Positions 1 to 5,417 of a stretch of DNA of 9,668 nt are shown piece by piece. The notes beneath the pieces were generated by a model, which was given only the letters and a program-made list of their open reading frames with translations, was not told where the DNA came from and did no database searches. The translations under genes were made by a program, and so were the position numbers. The DNA comes from Erysipelotrichaceae bacterium (GTDB taxonomy: Bacteria > Bacillota_I > Bacilli_A > Erysipelotrichales > Erysipelotrichaceae): the NCBI GenBank assembly GCA_024681275.1, contig JAILBD010000053.1, positions 1-9,668 on the forward strand. Direction: 5' to 3'. Numbering within the stretch: position 1 is the first letter of the stretch; every line of letters starts with the position of its first letter.

Positions 1-77
1 TCTTTGCAGCCGCTGAGCAAAAAGAGCGTCACGAATGCCAGCAGCATGATCTTCGCGTTTTTCATCTCACCATTCAT
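1..77 (-). CDS. Lipoprotein, 5' end only (partial)
   Basis: Only the first 25 codons are in the window; the gene continues past base 1. The visible N-terminus is a lipoprotein signal peptide: a short Lys-containing stretch (MNGEMKNAK), a hydrophobic core (IMLLAFVTLFLL) and the lipobox L-S-G-C, whose Cys would be lipidated and would anchor the mature protein on the outer face of the membrane. The start is uncertain. ATG at 77 has a weak GGA about 5 nt upstream. ATG at 65 gives a more typical MKNAKIML start, but its GGTGAG abuts the codon with no spacing. The mature part is absent, so function cannot be given. A solute-binding protein or another surface lipoprotein are both possible. It follows the 80-residue gene on the same strand with a terminator between them. 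Confidence 0.72.
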   Translation of the reverse strand, partial: MNGEMKNAKIMLLAFVTLFLLSGCK

Positions 78-96
78 TGTAGTCCATTTCCGGATA

Positions 97-126
97 AAAA
101 GACCGGATGAGTACATACGGTCTTTT
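97..126 (-). terminator. Rho-independent terminator of the 80-residue gene
   Basis: Perfect 9-bp inverted repeat, AAAAGACCG at 97-105 and CGGTCTTTT at 118-126, with a 12-nt loop. Read on the minus strand, the hairpin ends in a run of five T. It lies 11 bases past the stop codon of the 80-residue gene and only 19 bases before the lipoprotein start. The plus-strand reading has only four T, so the minus strand is the likely direction. Confidence 0.8.
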
Positions 127-137
127 GGGGATGCCTT

Positions 138-380
138 TCAATGCATGATGCCCGATGTCTCTTCTTCGATCTGCGAGGCAAGATAGCGGAACACCGCGTC
201 GGCATTGTAGAAACGTTTTTCGGGAATGTCGAAGATGAAGTGTTCCTTCTCTCTGAGTTCTTTGAGGAAAGCGGTGCGTTCATCCTTGCCGAGCTTTTCA
301 GCCAGTTCAAAGAGATAATCGCGCATTTCATCCAGGTCTTCGTGGTAATTCTTTCTTTCAGGTACAAATACTATGATCAT
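138..380 (-). CDS. Conserved-looking small acidic protein of unknown function (80 aa)
   Basis: I do not recognise a family. The start is well supported: AAGGAG stands 8 nt before the ATG, and the frame is closed by a terminator just past the stop. The protein begins with a short beta-like stretch (MIIVFVPER). A charged, helix-forming middle follows (about residues 12-47, rich in Glu, Asp, Lys and Leu). The tail is mixed and includes FIFDIPEKRFYNADAVFRYL. There is no signal peptide, membrane segment or Cys, so a cytoplasmic protein is expected. The helical, charged make-up would suit a small binding or regulatory protein, but that is only an impression. It diverges from the mutT gene across a 117-bp gap. 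Confidence 0.75.
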   Translation of the reverse strand: MIIVFVPERKNYHEDLDEMRDYLFELAEKLGKDERTAFLKELREKEHFIFDIPEKRFYNADAVFRYLASQIEEETSGIMH

Positions 381-455
381 TTTCTTCGCTCCTTACTATA
401 ATGATGGCAGATTTTGCGGGCTCCGTTGTCCTCGATTTGTCCCAAGTTTTTTCCT

Positions 456-479
456 TTTTCCACGTGGAAAAGTGGAAAA
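456..479. promoter_or_regulatory. Palindromic operator-like site overlapping the mutT promoter
   Basis: TTTTCCAC at 456-463 is followed directly by GTGGAAAA at 464-471, a perfect 16-bp palindrome. A second GTGGAAAA follows in tandem at 472-479, giving three copies of one 8-bp half-site. The array ends 7 bp before the TATAAT box of the Nudix gene and covers the place where a -35 element would lie, a typical repressor position. TTTTCCAC also resembles most of a DnaA box (TTWTNCACA), but the last base does not match. The bound protein is unknown. Confidence 0.5.
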
Positions 480-485
480 CCGCAA

Positions 486-491
486 TATAAT
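486..491 (+). promoter_or_regulatory. -10 box of the mutT-mazG transcript
   Basis: A perfect TATAAT lies 6 nt before the ATG of the Nudix gene. No good -35 is present; GTGGAA at 464-469 with a 16-bp spacer matches only three positions. The expected transcription start is at or within a base or two of the A of the ATG, so the mRNA would be leaderless. Consistent with this, no Shine-Dalgarno precedes that ATG. Confidence 0.55.
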
Positions 492-497
492 CAGATT

Positions 498-887
498 ATG
501 AGAACAGTGAAAGTCGTGGCTGCCGTCATCGAAAAACAGGAAAAGATCATGATCGCCAGAAGGGCGTATGGGGATCTGGCGGGTCTTTGGGAATTCCCGG
601 GCGGCAAGTACGAAGAGGGAGAAAGCGGGGAAGAGGCGATCGTGCGGGAGATCGCGGAGGAATTCGATGCAAAGCTGAGCGTCGATTCCTATCTGTGCAC
701 GATCGAGCACGATTATGCGTCTTTTCATCTGGTGATGGACTGTTTCATCTGCCATTTTGATGATGAGGTGCTGCATCTTCATGATCACAGCGATATCCGT
801 TTCATCGATCCGCATGACGAGGATGTCGAATGGGTCCCGGCCGATACCAAGGTGATCCGTGCCTATAGGGAAAAGAGGTCATTATGA
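498..887 (+). CDS. mutT: MutT-type Nudix hydrolase, (deoxy)nucleoside triphosphate pyrophosphohydrolase
   Basis: Likely hydrolyses oxidised nucleotides such as 8-oxo-dGTP to the monophosphate and pyrophosphate, keeping mutagenic precursors out of DNA; cytoplasmic. The 129-residue length is typical of MutT. The strand WEFPGGK (31-37) leads into the Nudix box. That box runs from Gly36 through Glu42 to Arg50-Glu51 and the metal-binding pair Glu54-Glu55. The usual Gly two places after that pair is Asp57, a common variant in Firmicute MutT proteins. The frame stays open upstream to about 414, but MutT proteins begin near MRTVKVVAAV, so I place the start at 498. This start has no Shine-Dalgarno and sits 6 nt after a TATAAT box. 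The stop overlaps the next gene as ATGA, implying coupled translation. The exact substrate cannot be fixed from sequence. Confidence 0.9.
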   Translation: MRTVKVVAAVIEKQEKIMIARRAYGDLAGLWEFPGGKYEEGESGEEAIVREIAEEFDAKLSVDSYLCTIEHDYASFHLVMDCFICHFDDEVLHLHDHSDIRFIDPHDEDVEWVPADTKVIRAYREKRSL

Positions 888-1207
888 ACAGATATGAGGA
901 ACTTGTCAAAAAGATCAGGACTTTCAATGAGGAGCGGGACTGGGATCAGTTCCATTCGCCTGTCAATCTGGCGAAGTCGGTCTGCATCGAGGCGGCTGAA
1001 CTGCTGGAGTGTTTCCAGTGGAGCGATGAATATGATCTTCAGGCTGTAGGCGAGGAGATGGCCGATGTCTTCACCTATCTGATCGATATGGCGGAGAGGC
1101 TGCAGATCGATCTGATCGAGGTGACGGACAGGAAGATGGATAAGAATGCGCTGAAGTATCCGGTGGAGAAGGCCAGGGGCAATTCTTTGAAGTACGACAA
1201 GTACTGA
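884..1207 (+). CDS. MazG-like nucleotide pyrophosphohydrolase (dCTPase/RS21-C6 type)
   Basis: All-alpha NTP pyrophosphatase of 107 residues. These enzymes cleave (d)NTPs, often dCTP or modified dCTP, to the monophosphate. The signature ExxE...ExxD is visible: Glu36 and Glu39, then Glu58 and Asp61 after an 18-residue gap. These residues bind the Mg2+ that holds the triphosphate. The N-terminal RDWDQFHSPVNLA and the C-terminal KYPVEKARGNSLKY are typical of the single-domain branch related to mammalian DCTPP1, as opposed to full-length MazG. Its ATG overlaps the mutT stop (ATGA), with GAGGT a few bases upstream. The pair therefore looks like a co-translated nucleotide-pool cleaning unit. No separate promoter is seen for this gene. 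An internal promoter near its 3' end serves the next unit. Confidence 0.88.
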   Translation: MNRYEELVKKIRTFNEERDWDQFHSPVNLAKSVCIEAAELLECFQWSDEYDLQAVGEEMADVFTYLIDMAERLQIDLIEVTDRKMDKNALKYPVEKARGNSLKYDKY

Positions 1208-1218
1208 TGTGTTATGAT
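1187..1218 (+). promoter_or_regulatory. Extended -10 promoter for the YjbR leader transcript
   Basis: TGTTATGAT at 1210-1218 is an extended -10 (TGn plus TATGAT). Its best -35 partner is TTGAAG at 1187-1192, at a long 20-bp spacing; extended -10 elements need little -35 help. It overlaps the mazG stop codon and would start RNA near 1225, just before the Shine-Dalgarno of the 13-codon ORF. Confidence 0.5.
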
Positions 1219-1240
1219 GGATACAAGGAGGTGTTTTACG

Positions 1241-1282
1241 ATGAAAGTAAAAGACATTTCCTCGATCACAGGTACTTACTGA
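1241..1282 (+). CDS. 13-codon leader-peptide ORF upstream of the YjbR gene
   Basis: An ATG preceded by AAGGAGG about 8 nt upstream opens an ORF encoding MKVKDISSITGTY, ended by TGA at 1280-1282. The Shine-Dalgarno is among the strongest in the window, so ribosomes should start here. The ATG lies in the loop of TTTTAC/GTAAAA (1234-1239/1247-1252). The stop lies in the loop of ACAGGTA/TACCTGT (1268-1274/1283-1289). Position between an extended -10 promoter and a terminator suggests a regulatory leader peptide. No single amino acid is over-represented, so a classical amino-acid attenuator is not evident. The alternative is the broken start of a longer gene: past the TGA the same frame reads YLFHTGKFFRG, resembling the N-terminus of glycogen branching enzyme. 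Confidence 0.45.
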   Translation: MKVKDISSITGTY

Positions 1283-1298
1283 TACCTGTTCCATACAG

Positions 1299-1326
1299 GC
1301 AAGTTCTTTAGAGGAGCTTGCTTTTT
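1299..1326 (+). terminator. Terminator or attenuator just before the YjbR gene
   Basis: GCAAGTTCTT (1299-1308) pairs with AGGAGCTTGC (1312-1321) through 10 bp, two of them G-U, with a TAG loop. Five T follow at 1322-1326. The YjbR start codon is at 1341, too close for a promoter in between. Transcription of that gene must therefore pass this hairpin, which makes conditional read-through likely. It also closes the mutT-mazG transcript. Confidence 0.75.
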
Positions 1327-1340
1327 GATTGGTGAGAAAA

Positions 1341-2360
1341 ATGGACATAGTCAAGGATGTTTTTAAAAGGATGAGGCCCGATTTCCGTAAGCTGGCTGCT
1401 TATGGTTTTCTGGTGGAAGATGGCGCATATCTTTATGAGGAGGATCTTCTGGACGGGACCTTCAGGGCAAAACTGAGGATTACGAAGAAGGGAGAGGTCT
1501 CAGGCAGGGTGATCGAGAAGGAACTGGACGAGGAATATGTCAACATCTATTCCGATTCGCAATACGGCGCTTTCGTGGGTTCCGTCAGGGAAGCCTACAT
1601 CGCTTTCCTGGAGAAGATCAGGGATGCGTGTTTCGTGAAGGAGCTCTTTCTGAGTGCGCAGAGCAGCAGGATCGCTTCCTATATCAGGAAGCAGTATGGC
1701 GATAAGCCGGAGTTCATCTGGAGCAGATATCCGGGCTATGCCGTCTTTCGCGATCATCGAAACGGGAAGTGGTATGCCATCATCATGAATATCGATGGAA
1801 GAAAGATCGGCCTGGATCAGAAGGAATACGAGATCATCGATGTCAAAGCCGATCCAGTGACCATCTCTTCCCTGAAAGAAGAAAAAGGCTTCCATGAAGC
1901 CTATCATATGAACAAGGAGAAGTGGCTGACTGCAGTCCTCGATGAGAGCGTCGATGATGAGATCCTTCGTTCCCTGATCGATCAGTCCTATGATCAGGTG
2001 GATCAGTCAGACGCCTGGATCGTTCCGGCAAATCCGGCCTACTACGATGTGGCGCACTGTTTCGATCGCAGCGAAAGCATCCTCTGGAAGCAGTCCAGCG
2101 ACATCCGTGTCGGCGATATCGTTTACATGTATGTGGCACAGCCTTTTTCGGCCATCCTTTACAAGTGCATGGCTGAGGAAACGGATATCCCTTACGAGTA
2201 CAGAGACAAAAAAGTCTCGATGAGCAGGGTCATGAGACTTCGTCTTCTGAAGCGTTTCAGGCAGGATAAGTACACTTTCGCTTATCTCAATTCCCTTGGG
2301 ATCAGGGCGATCAGGGGTCCGCGCCGGCTGAAGAAAGAGATCTTCGATCAGCTAGGATAG
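1341..2360 (+). CDS. MmcQ/YjbR family protein with C-terminal EVE-like domain
   Basis: The 339-residue protein matches, by recollection, a full-length architecture common in Firmicutes. A first domain (about 1-100) contains LDGTFRAKLRI and GAFVGSVREAY. A central MmcQ/YjbR domain (about 105-222) contains WSRYPGYAVF, KWYAIIMNID and AYHMNKEKWLTAVLD. A C-terminal PUA/EVE-like domain (about 224-325) contains AWIVPANPAYYDV and KQSSDIRVGDIVYMYV. YjbR domains have a DNA-binding-like (CyaY-like) fold, and EVE domains bind modified bases, so a nucleic-acid role is plausible; no biochemical function is established that I can cite. GGTGAG lies 4 nt before the ATG. In-frame TTG (1329) and GTG (1332) upstream are less likely starts. 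The gene sits behind an attenuator-like leader and overlaps the converging GH43 gene by 9 bp at its 3' end. Confidence 0.88.
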   Translation: MDIVKDVFKRMRPDFRKLAAYGFLVEDGAYLYEEDLLDGTFRAKLRITKKGEVSGRVIEKELDEEYVNIYSDSQYGAFVGSVREAYIAFLEKIRDACFVKELFLSAQSSRIASYIRKQYGDKPEFIWSRYPGYAVFRDHRNGKWYAIIMNIDGRKIGLDQKEYEIIDVKADPVTISSLKEEKGFHEAYHMNKEKWLTAVLDESVDDEILRSLIDQSYDQVDQSDAWIVPANPAYYDVAHCFDRSESILWKQSSDIRVGDIVYMYVAQPFSAILYKCMAEETDIPYEYRDKKVSMSRVMRLRLLKRFRQDKYTFAYLNSLGIRAIRGPRRLKKEIFDQLG

Positions 2361-3785
2361 TTCAAAGTCAAGAAGGTCGATGCGGCCTTTTCCTTTATAG
2401 GTCAGATAGAGGGCAAATCGTTCACATGGTCCGATCTGAAGGGATCTTCTTTCGCTTTGCGTGAAATCTTCGTGTGAGCTGATGGAGATGGTCGTCAGGA
2501 CAGGACCGTTCAGTTTCGTCCTGACTTCGATGTGTCCTTCATCGCCTCTTGATGAGATGGCGATCTGAAGGTCTTTTTTATAGCTGAACCATTTGAAACC
2601 GCAGACCGATCCGTCGTACATGTTCCGGATGAACTGTTTGGGATCACATTCCCGATCTTCCCCGTCCTGGCTGAAGGCCGGATGATGCAGCTTCACTTCT
2701 TCCGCGCAGATCCCGTCATAGTGGAAGGCTCCTTCTTTGGCTGTCAGATGGCAGGCGATGTAGGCGCCATAGCGGCCGCTTGGGATGAGCGCAGCTCCGT
2801 TGAGGCCGCAGCTCGTCATCTCCGCCTGTTTAAAAGTGCCGTCTTCATTCATATGGATCTCTTCGGCGATGGCCTGGCGGGAGTAGACGCAGTAGTTGGT
2901 CTGGCGGTGTCCGAAAATGTACCACTTGTCTTTGACTTTCATTAAAGAACCGTGGTTGTTGCCGGTATAGGAGACGCGGTCTTTTTCCGGGACGAGTCCG
3001 ATATCGCCGTTGTCGTGCAGGATGCCCTTGTAGTGATAGGGGCCTTTCGGATCTTCGGATATCGCATAAGCCAGTTCGTGGGAATTGAAGGAGGAGTAGA
3101 TGAAATAGTACCGGCCGTCGATCTTGCGCATGGATGGCGCTTCAAAGAAATCGTGGCCGTGCTCCGGACAGTCTTCGATCTTCAGCCGGAAAGGCCCTTC
3201 CTTGATGGTGGCCATGTCTTCTTCCAGTTCGACGAGCCAGGCTCCGTCCTGCAACGGATGGGTCCCGAATTCCCTTTCCAGGAAGTCCCAGGAGGGGTCG
3301 GGAGAGAAGCCGATATAGAGCCAGATCCTTTGATCGTCATCGATGAAGATGGCGGGGTCGAAAGGATGGGGATCGAAGTCCTTCTTGCCTAGGAGCGTCC
3401 CATCCTTGTATCGCACATGGGCGTGAAAGCTGTATCTTCCTTCCGGTGTGCCGGACATGGCGACGCCGATGCTGCCGGTACCTGCCGGGGCGTAGTAGAG
3501 ATAATAACGATCGTCATTTCCGCGGATGACGTCCGGGGCAAAGAGGGGATAGCCCTGATCGTTCAAAGGATCATCCTCTTTTCTGAAGATGATGCCGTGA
3601 TACGTCCAGGCGCTGAGATCATCGACCGGTGTGCTCCAGCTGACGTAGTCGTTCTGGCAGAAGGATCGGGCATCGAAGCGGTCGTGGGAACCGAAGATGT
3701 AGAGGCGTTCATTGAAGACGCGCGGTTCGCCATCCGGTATGTATTCGTAACTTGGAAGATAGGGATTATAGACTTGTTTCTTCAT
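2352..3785 (-). CDS. Glycoside hydrolase family 43 protein (beta-xylosidase/alpha-L-arabinofuranosidase type)
   Basis: Predicted to cleave xylose- or arabinose-containing oligosaccharides. It has no signal peptide, so it should act in the cytoplasm on imported sugars. The 477-residue protein opens with NPYLPSYEYIPDGEPRVF, in which Asp18 is the likely catalytic base. The transition-state-modulating Asp is Asp143 in PHPFDPAIF. The catalytic acid is Glu215 in HDFFEAPSM. His278 in GNNHG matches the histidine in the propeller centre of many GH43 enzymes. The five-bladed propeller should span about 1-335. The remaining 140 residues (for example MYDGSVCGFKWFSY) resemble a CBM6-like beta-sandwich. 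The start is supported by AGAGGAAAG upstream of the ATG. No sugar transporter or regulator is next to it, so its substrate cannot be inferred from context. It overlaps the YjbR gene by 9 bp tail-to-tail. Confidence 0.92.
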   Translation of the reverse strand: MKKQVYNPYLPSYEYIPDGEPRVFNERLYIFGSHDRFDARSFCQNDYVSWSTPVDDLSAWTYHGIIFRKEDDPLNDQGYPLFAPDVIRGNDDRYYLYYAPAGTGSIGVAMSGTPEGRYSFHAHVRYKDGTLLGKKDFDPHPFDPAIFIDDDQRIWLYIGFSPDPSWDFLEREFGTHPLQDGAWLVELEEDMATIKEGPFRLKIEDCPEHGHDFFEAPSMRKIDGRYYFIYSSFNSHELAYAISEDPKGPYHYKGILHDNGDIGLVPEKDRVSYTGNNHGSLMKVKDKWYIFGHRQTNYCVYSRQAIAEEIHMNEDGTFKQAEMTSCGLNGAALIPSGRYGAYIACHLTAKEGAFHYDGICAEEVKLHHPAFSQDGEDRECDPKQFIRNMYDGSVCGFKWFSYKKDLQIAISSRGDEGHIEVRTKLNGPVLTTISISSHEDFTQSERRSLQIGPCERFALYLTYKGKGRIDLLDFELS

Positions 3786-3884
3786 AGATCTTTCCTCTAC
3801 TTTACTATAACTTATTTTGCATTATGCGGACATATGAGAGAGGGCTTCCTTTTCTGATAATGAAGGCATGGAGATGAAGAAGAT

Positions 3885-4709
3885 ATGAAGAAAACATGGT
3901 TTATTCTGAGCGTTTTACTGCTGCTGTTCCTGAGTCATGAGATCAAGGCTTCGCCGTTAGTGATGGTGGAGACGATAGGGATCGTGGATGGCTATGTGGG
4001 TGAAAGCATCGGTTCGAAGATCGTGGAACTGAGGATCAATGATGCGGACTATCGTTTCGAGGAACAAGAGGATGAGGAGATCACGGACTGGTTCGGCAAT
4101 ATTCCAACAGGTCTGGAGGCCTATGTCAGCGCCGTCAATGATACGCAGCTCTTCGTGAGTTTTGAGGGTGTGCCGTCTCAGATCTCGGATGCGTATATCC
4201 AGGTCACAGTTCCGGACGGATCCATCATCGATCTGAATTCCGGGGATCCGATCGGCGATCTGGAGAACACGCCGTCCGATCAGGCGGTCTATCAGATCGG
4301 GATCAGAGAGCCTCTTGCCGTCTATGACAGGGAAAGCAAGGTCAGCGGCCATGTAGGGGAGGAACTGGGCAGACAGCAGGTCTATATCAGACTGAAAGAT
4401 ACGACCTGCGAGGCTTCGATGATGCATCACGGGTTTCCGGTCCATAACGGCCTCATTCCGAAGGTCATCGAGATCCTGCCGGAGAACATCATCGTCGTGG
4501 AATACAGCGGTGTGCCGTTGGAGGAAGATCATTCCCTGATCCATACGCTGCTGCTGAACGAGGATCTGAAGTGCGATCAGGATCTGGAAGTTGCCGATCG
4601 GGAAGATGTGCGCTTCGATATCAATGTCCGAAGCAAGGAAGTTCCGGATGATGAGGAGGTCGGTGTGGAAGTTCCAGTCTATGTGATGCCTTATACGGGG
4701 GTCGAATGA
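3885..4709 (+). CDS. Secreted protein with two Ig-like repeat domains
   Basis: A signal peptide occupies about residues 1-23 (KKTW, hydrophobic ILSVLLLLFLS, likely cleavage after IKA). The mature 250 residues hold two related beta-rich domains at about 34-110 and 152-226. Matching pieces are GYVGESIGSKIVELRI with GHVGEELGRQQVYIRL, and LFVSFEGVP with IVVEYSGVP. The first copy also shows ITDWFGNIPTGLEAYVSAVN, a pattern I recall from long repeat proteins on the surface of Erysipelotrichaceae. Binding or structural work at the cell surface is plausible; no enzyme motif is seen. The last residues, VPVYVMPYTGVE, include a sortase-like MPYTG, but the hydrophobic segment and basic tail that should follow are missing, so the protein is probably released. 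GGAG lies 11 nt before the start, and a terminator follows the stop immediately. It diverges from the GH43 gene. Confidence 0.8.
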   Translation: MKKTWFILSVLLLLFLSHEIKASPLVMVETIGIVDGYVGESIGSKIVELRINDADYRFEEQEDEEITDWFGNIPTGLEAYVSAVNDTQLFVSFEGVPSQISDAYIQVTVPDGSIIDLNSGDPIGDLENTPSDQAVYQIGIREPLAVYDRESKVSGHVGEELGRQQVYIRLKDTTCEASMMHHGFPVHNGLIPKVIEILPENIIVVEYSGVPLEEDHSLIHTLLLNEDLKCDQDLEVADREDVRFDINVRSKEVPDDEEVGVEVPVYVMPYTGVE

Positions 4710-4710
4710 G

Positions 4711-4732
4711 AAGATGCGCAGGCATCTTTTTT
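4711..4732 (+). terminator. Rho-independent terminator of the secreted Ig-like protein
   Basis: AAGATGC (4711-4717) and GCATCTT (4722-4728) form a perfect 7-bp stem with loop GCAG, and the T run extends to 4732. The hairpin begins 2 nt after the TGA stop. Confidence 0.8.
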
Positions 4733-4795
4733 CATGAGGGATCGATGGAAAAGACGTGAAGGAGAAAGTGGACAGGACGGGTCTTGCGAGTATTT

Positions 4796-4824
4796 TTGTT
4801 TTTCAAAAGAAGATTTAATATAAA
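4796..4824 (+). promoter_or_regulatory. Promoter of the DUF4428-clostripain operon
   Basis: TTGTTT at 4796-4801 and TATAAA at 4819-4824 are separated by 17 bp, in an A/T-rich stretch lying between the upstream terminator and the first gene of the operon. The -35 is weak, the -10 good. Several overlapping TATA-like hexamers (to 4831) make the exact box uncertain. Confidence 0.5.
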
Positions 4825-4846
4825 ATATAGATATGGAGAATCAGAT

Positions 4847-5416
4847 ATGAACAATAATGAAAAAATCTGTGTGCTCTGCGGGGAGCCGCTGAGCAGATAT
4901 GGAAACAAGAAGATAAAAGACGGCGTGCTGTGCCGCAACTGCATCAAACCCGCTTCCCCCTGGCTGAATGATGATGATTATCGGAAGATGGATCTGGATG
5001 CCTTCAGGAAGCATCTGGAATACCGTCAGGAGAATCTGAAGAAGCTGGAGGCTTTCAAAACGGATAAGACGGTGGCGGGCAAATACAGCCTCTATCTGGA
5101 TGAGGGCAGCAGGCAGTTCGTGATCTCCAAGCGCAAGGATCTGAAGAAGGAGAACGCGGATGTCGTGAAACTGGATGAGATCAAGGAGATCTCGATCTTT
5201 GAGGAAGCTTATCCGGACAGCGATGACGTGGACATCTGCTTCGATATGAAGCTGGATAACAGGGAGATCGACAATATTTATTTCCGGGTCAATGAATTCC
5301 CGGGCCTGATCAGGGATGGCGAGGAACACAAACAGTCTCTGGATCTGGCCATGCGCTATCTGGATGCGTTTGAAAGCGAAGATGGCGTTGATTTTGAACA
5401 AGTGGAAGGAGAATAG
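4847..5416 (+). CDS. DUF4428-type zinc-ribbon protein
   Basis: The 189-residue, probably cytoplasmic protein begins with a treble-clef or zinc-ribbon module. Two CxxC pairs, Cys8-Cys11 (CVLC) and Cys29-Cys32 (CRNC), should bind one Zn2+. The surrounding GEPLSRYGNKKIKDG is typical of the DUF4428 domain. After a charged helical linker (about 44-75), residues 76-180 look like a beta-rich domain (GKYSLYLDEGSRQFVIS, VKLDEIKEISIFE, IYFRVNEFPGLI), reminiscent of PH-like folds fused to this zinc finger in gut Firmicutes. No function is known to me. GGAG lies 8 nt before the chosen ATG; an in-frame TTG at 4784 has no such site and would include promoter sequence. The next ORF begins 1 nt after the stop, so the genes are co-transcribed and probably translationally coupled. 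Confidence 0.82.
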   Translation: MNNNEKICVLCGEPLSRYGNKKIKDGVLCRNCIKPASPWLNDDDYRKMDLDAFRKHLEYRQENLKKLEAFKTDKTVAGKYSLYLDEGSRQFVISKRKDLKKENADVVKLDEIKEISIFEEAYPDSDDVDICFDMKLDNREIDNIYFRVNEFPGLIRDGEEHKQSLDLAMRYLDAFESEDGVDFEQVEGE

Positions 5417-5417
5417 A

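Noticed and set aside
395..400. Minus-strand TATAGT as a -10 box for the 80-residue gene, with a similar one at 3804-3809 for the GH43 gene
   Set aside because: No -35 lies at a suitable distance. In the first case the RNA would start inside the Shine-Dalgarno and remove most of it.
414..497. Upstream extension of the Nudix ORF from 414
   Set aside because: The extra 28 residues would be encoded across the palindrome and the TATAAT box, have no Shine-Dalgarno, and do not look like a MutT N-terminus.
1105..1122. Clusters of GATC, here three in 18 bases
   Set aside because: GATC is frequent across all genes because GAT (Asp) and ATC (Ile) codons are favoured; no clustering suggests an origin or methylation switch.
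1280..1282. TGA read as tryptophan, extending the 13-codon ORF
   Set aside because: TGA serves as the normal stop for the mutT, mazG and secreted-protein genes in this window, so recoding is unlikely.
2952..3392. Long plus-strand ORF of 146 codons opposite the GH43 gene (another lies at 3417-3857)
   Set aside because: Both lie antisense to a gene with clear GH43 catalytic motifs, lack a family match and have no convincing start site. They are a by-product of codon bias on the opposite strand.
3957..4544. Minus-strand ORF of 195 codons opposite the secreted repeat protein
   Set aside because: The plus strand has a signal peptide, duplicated domains, a Shine-Dalgarno and a terminator, while the minus strand has none of these.
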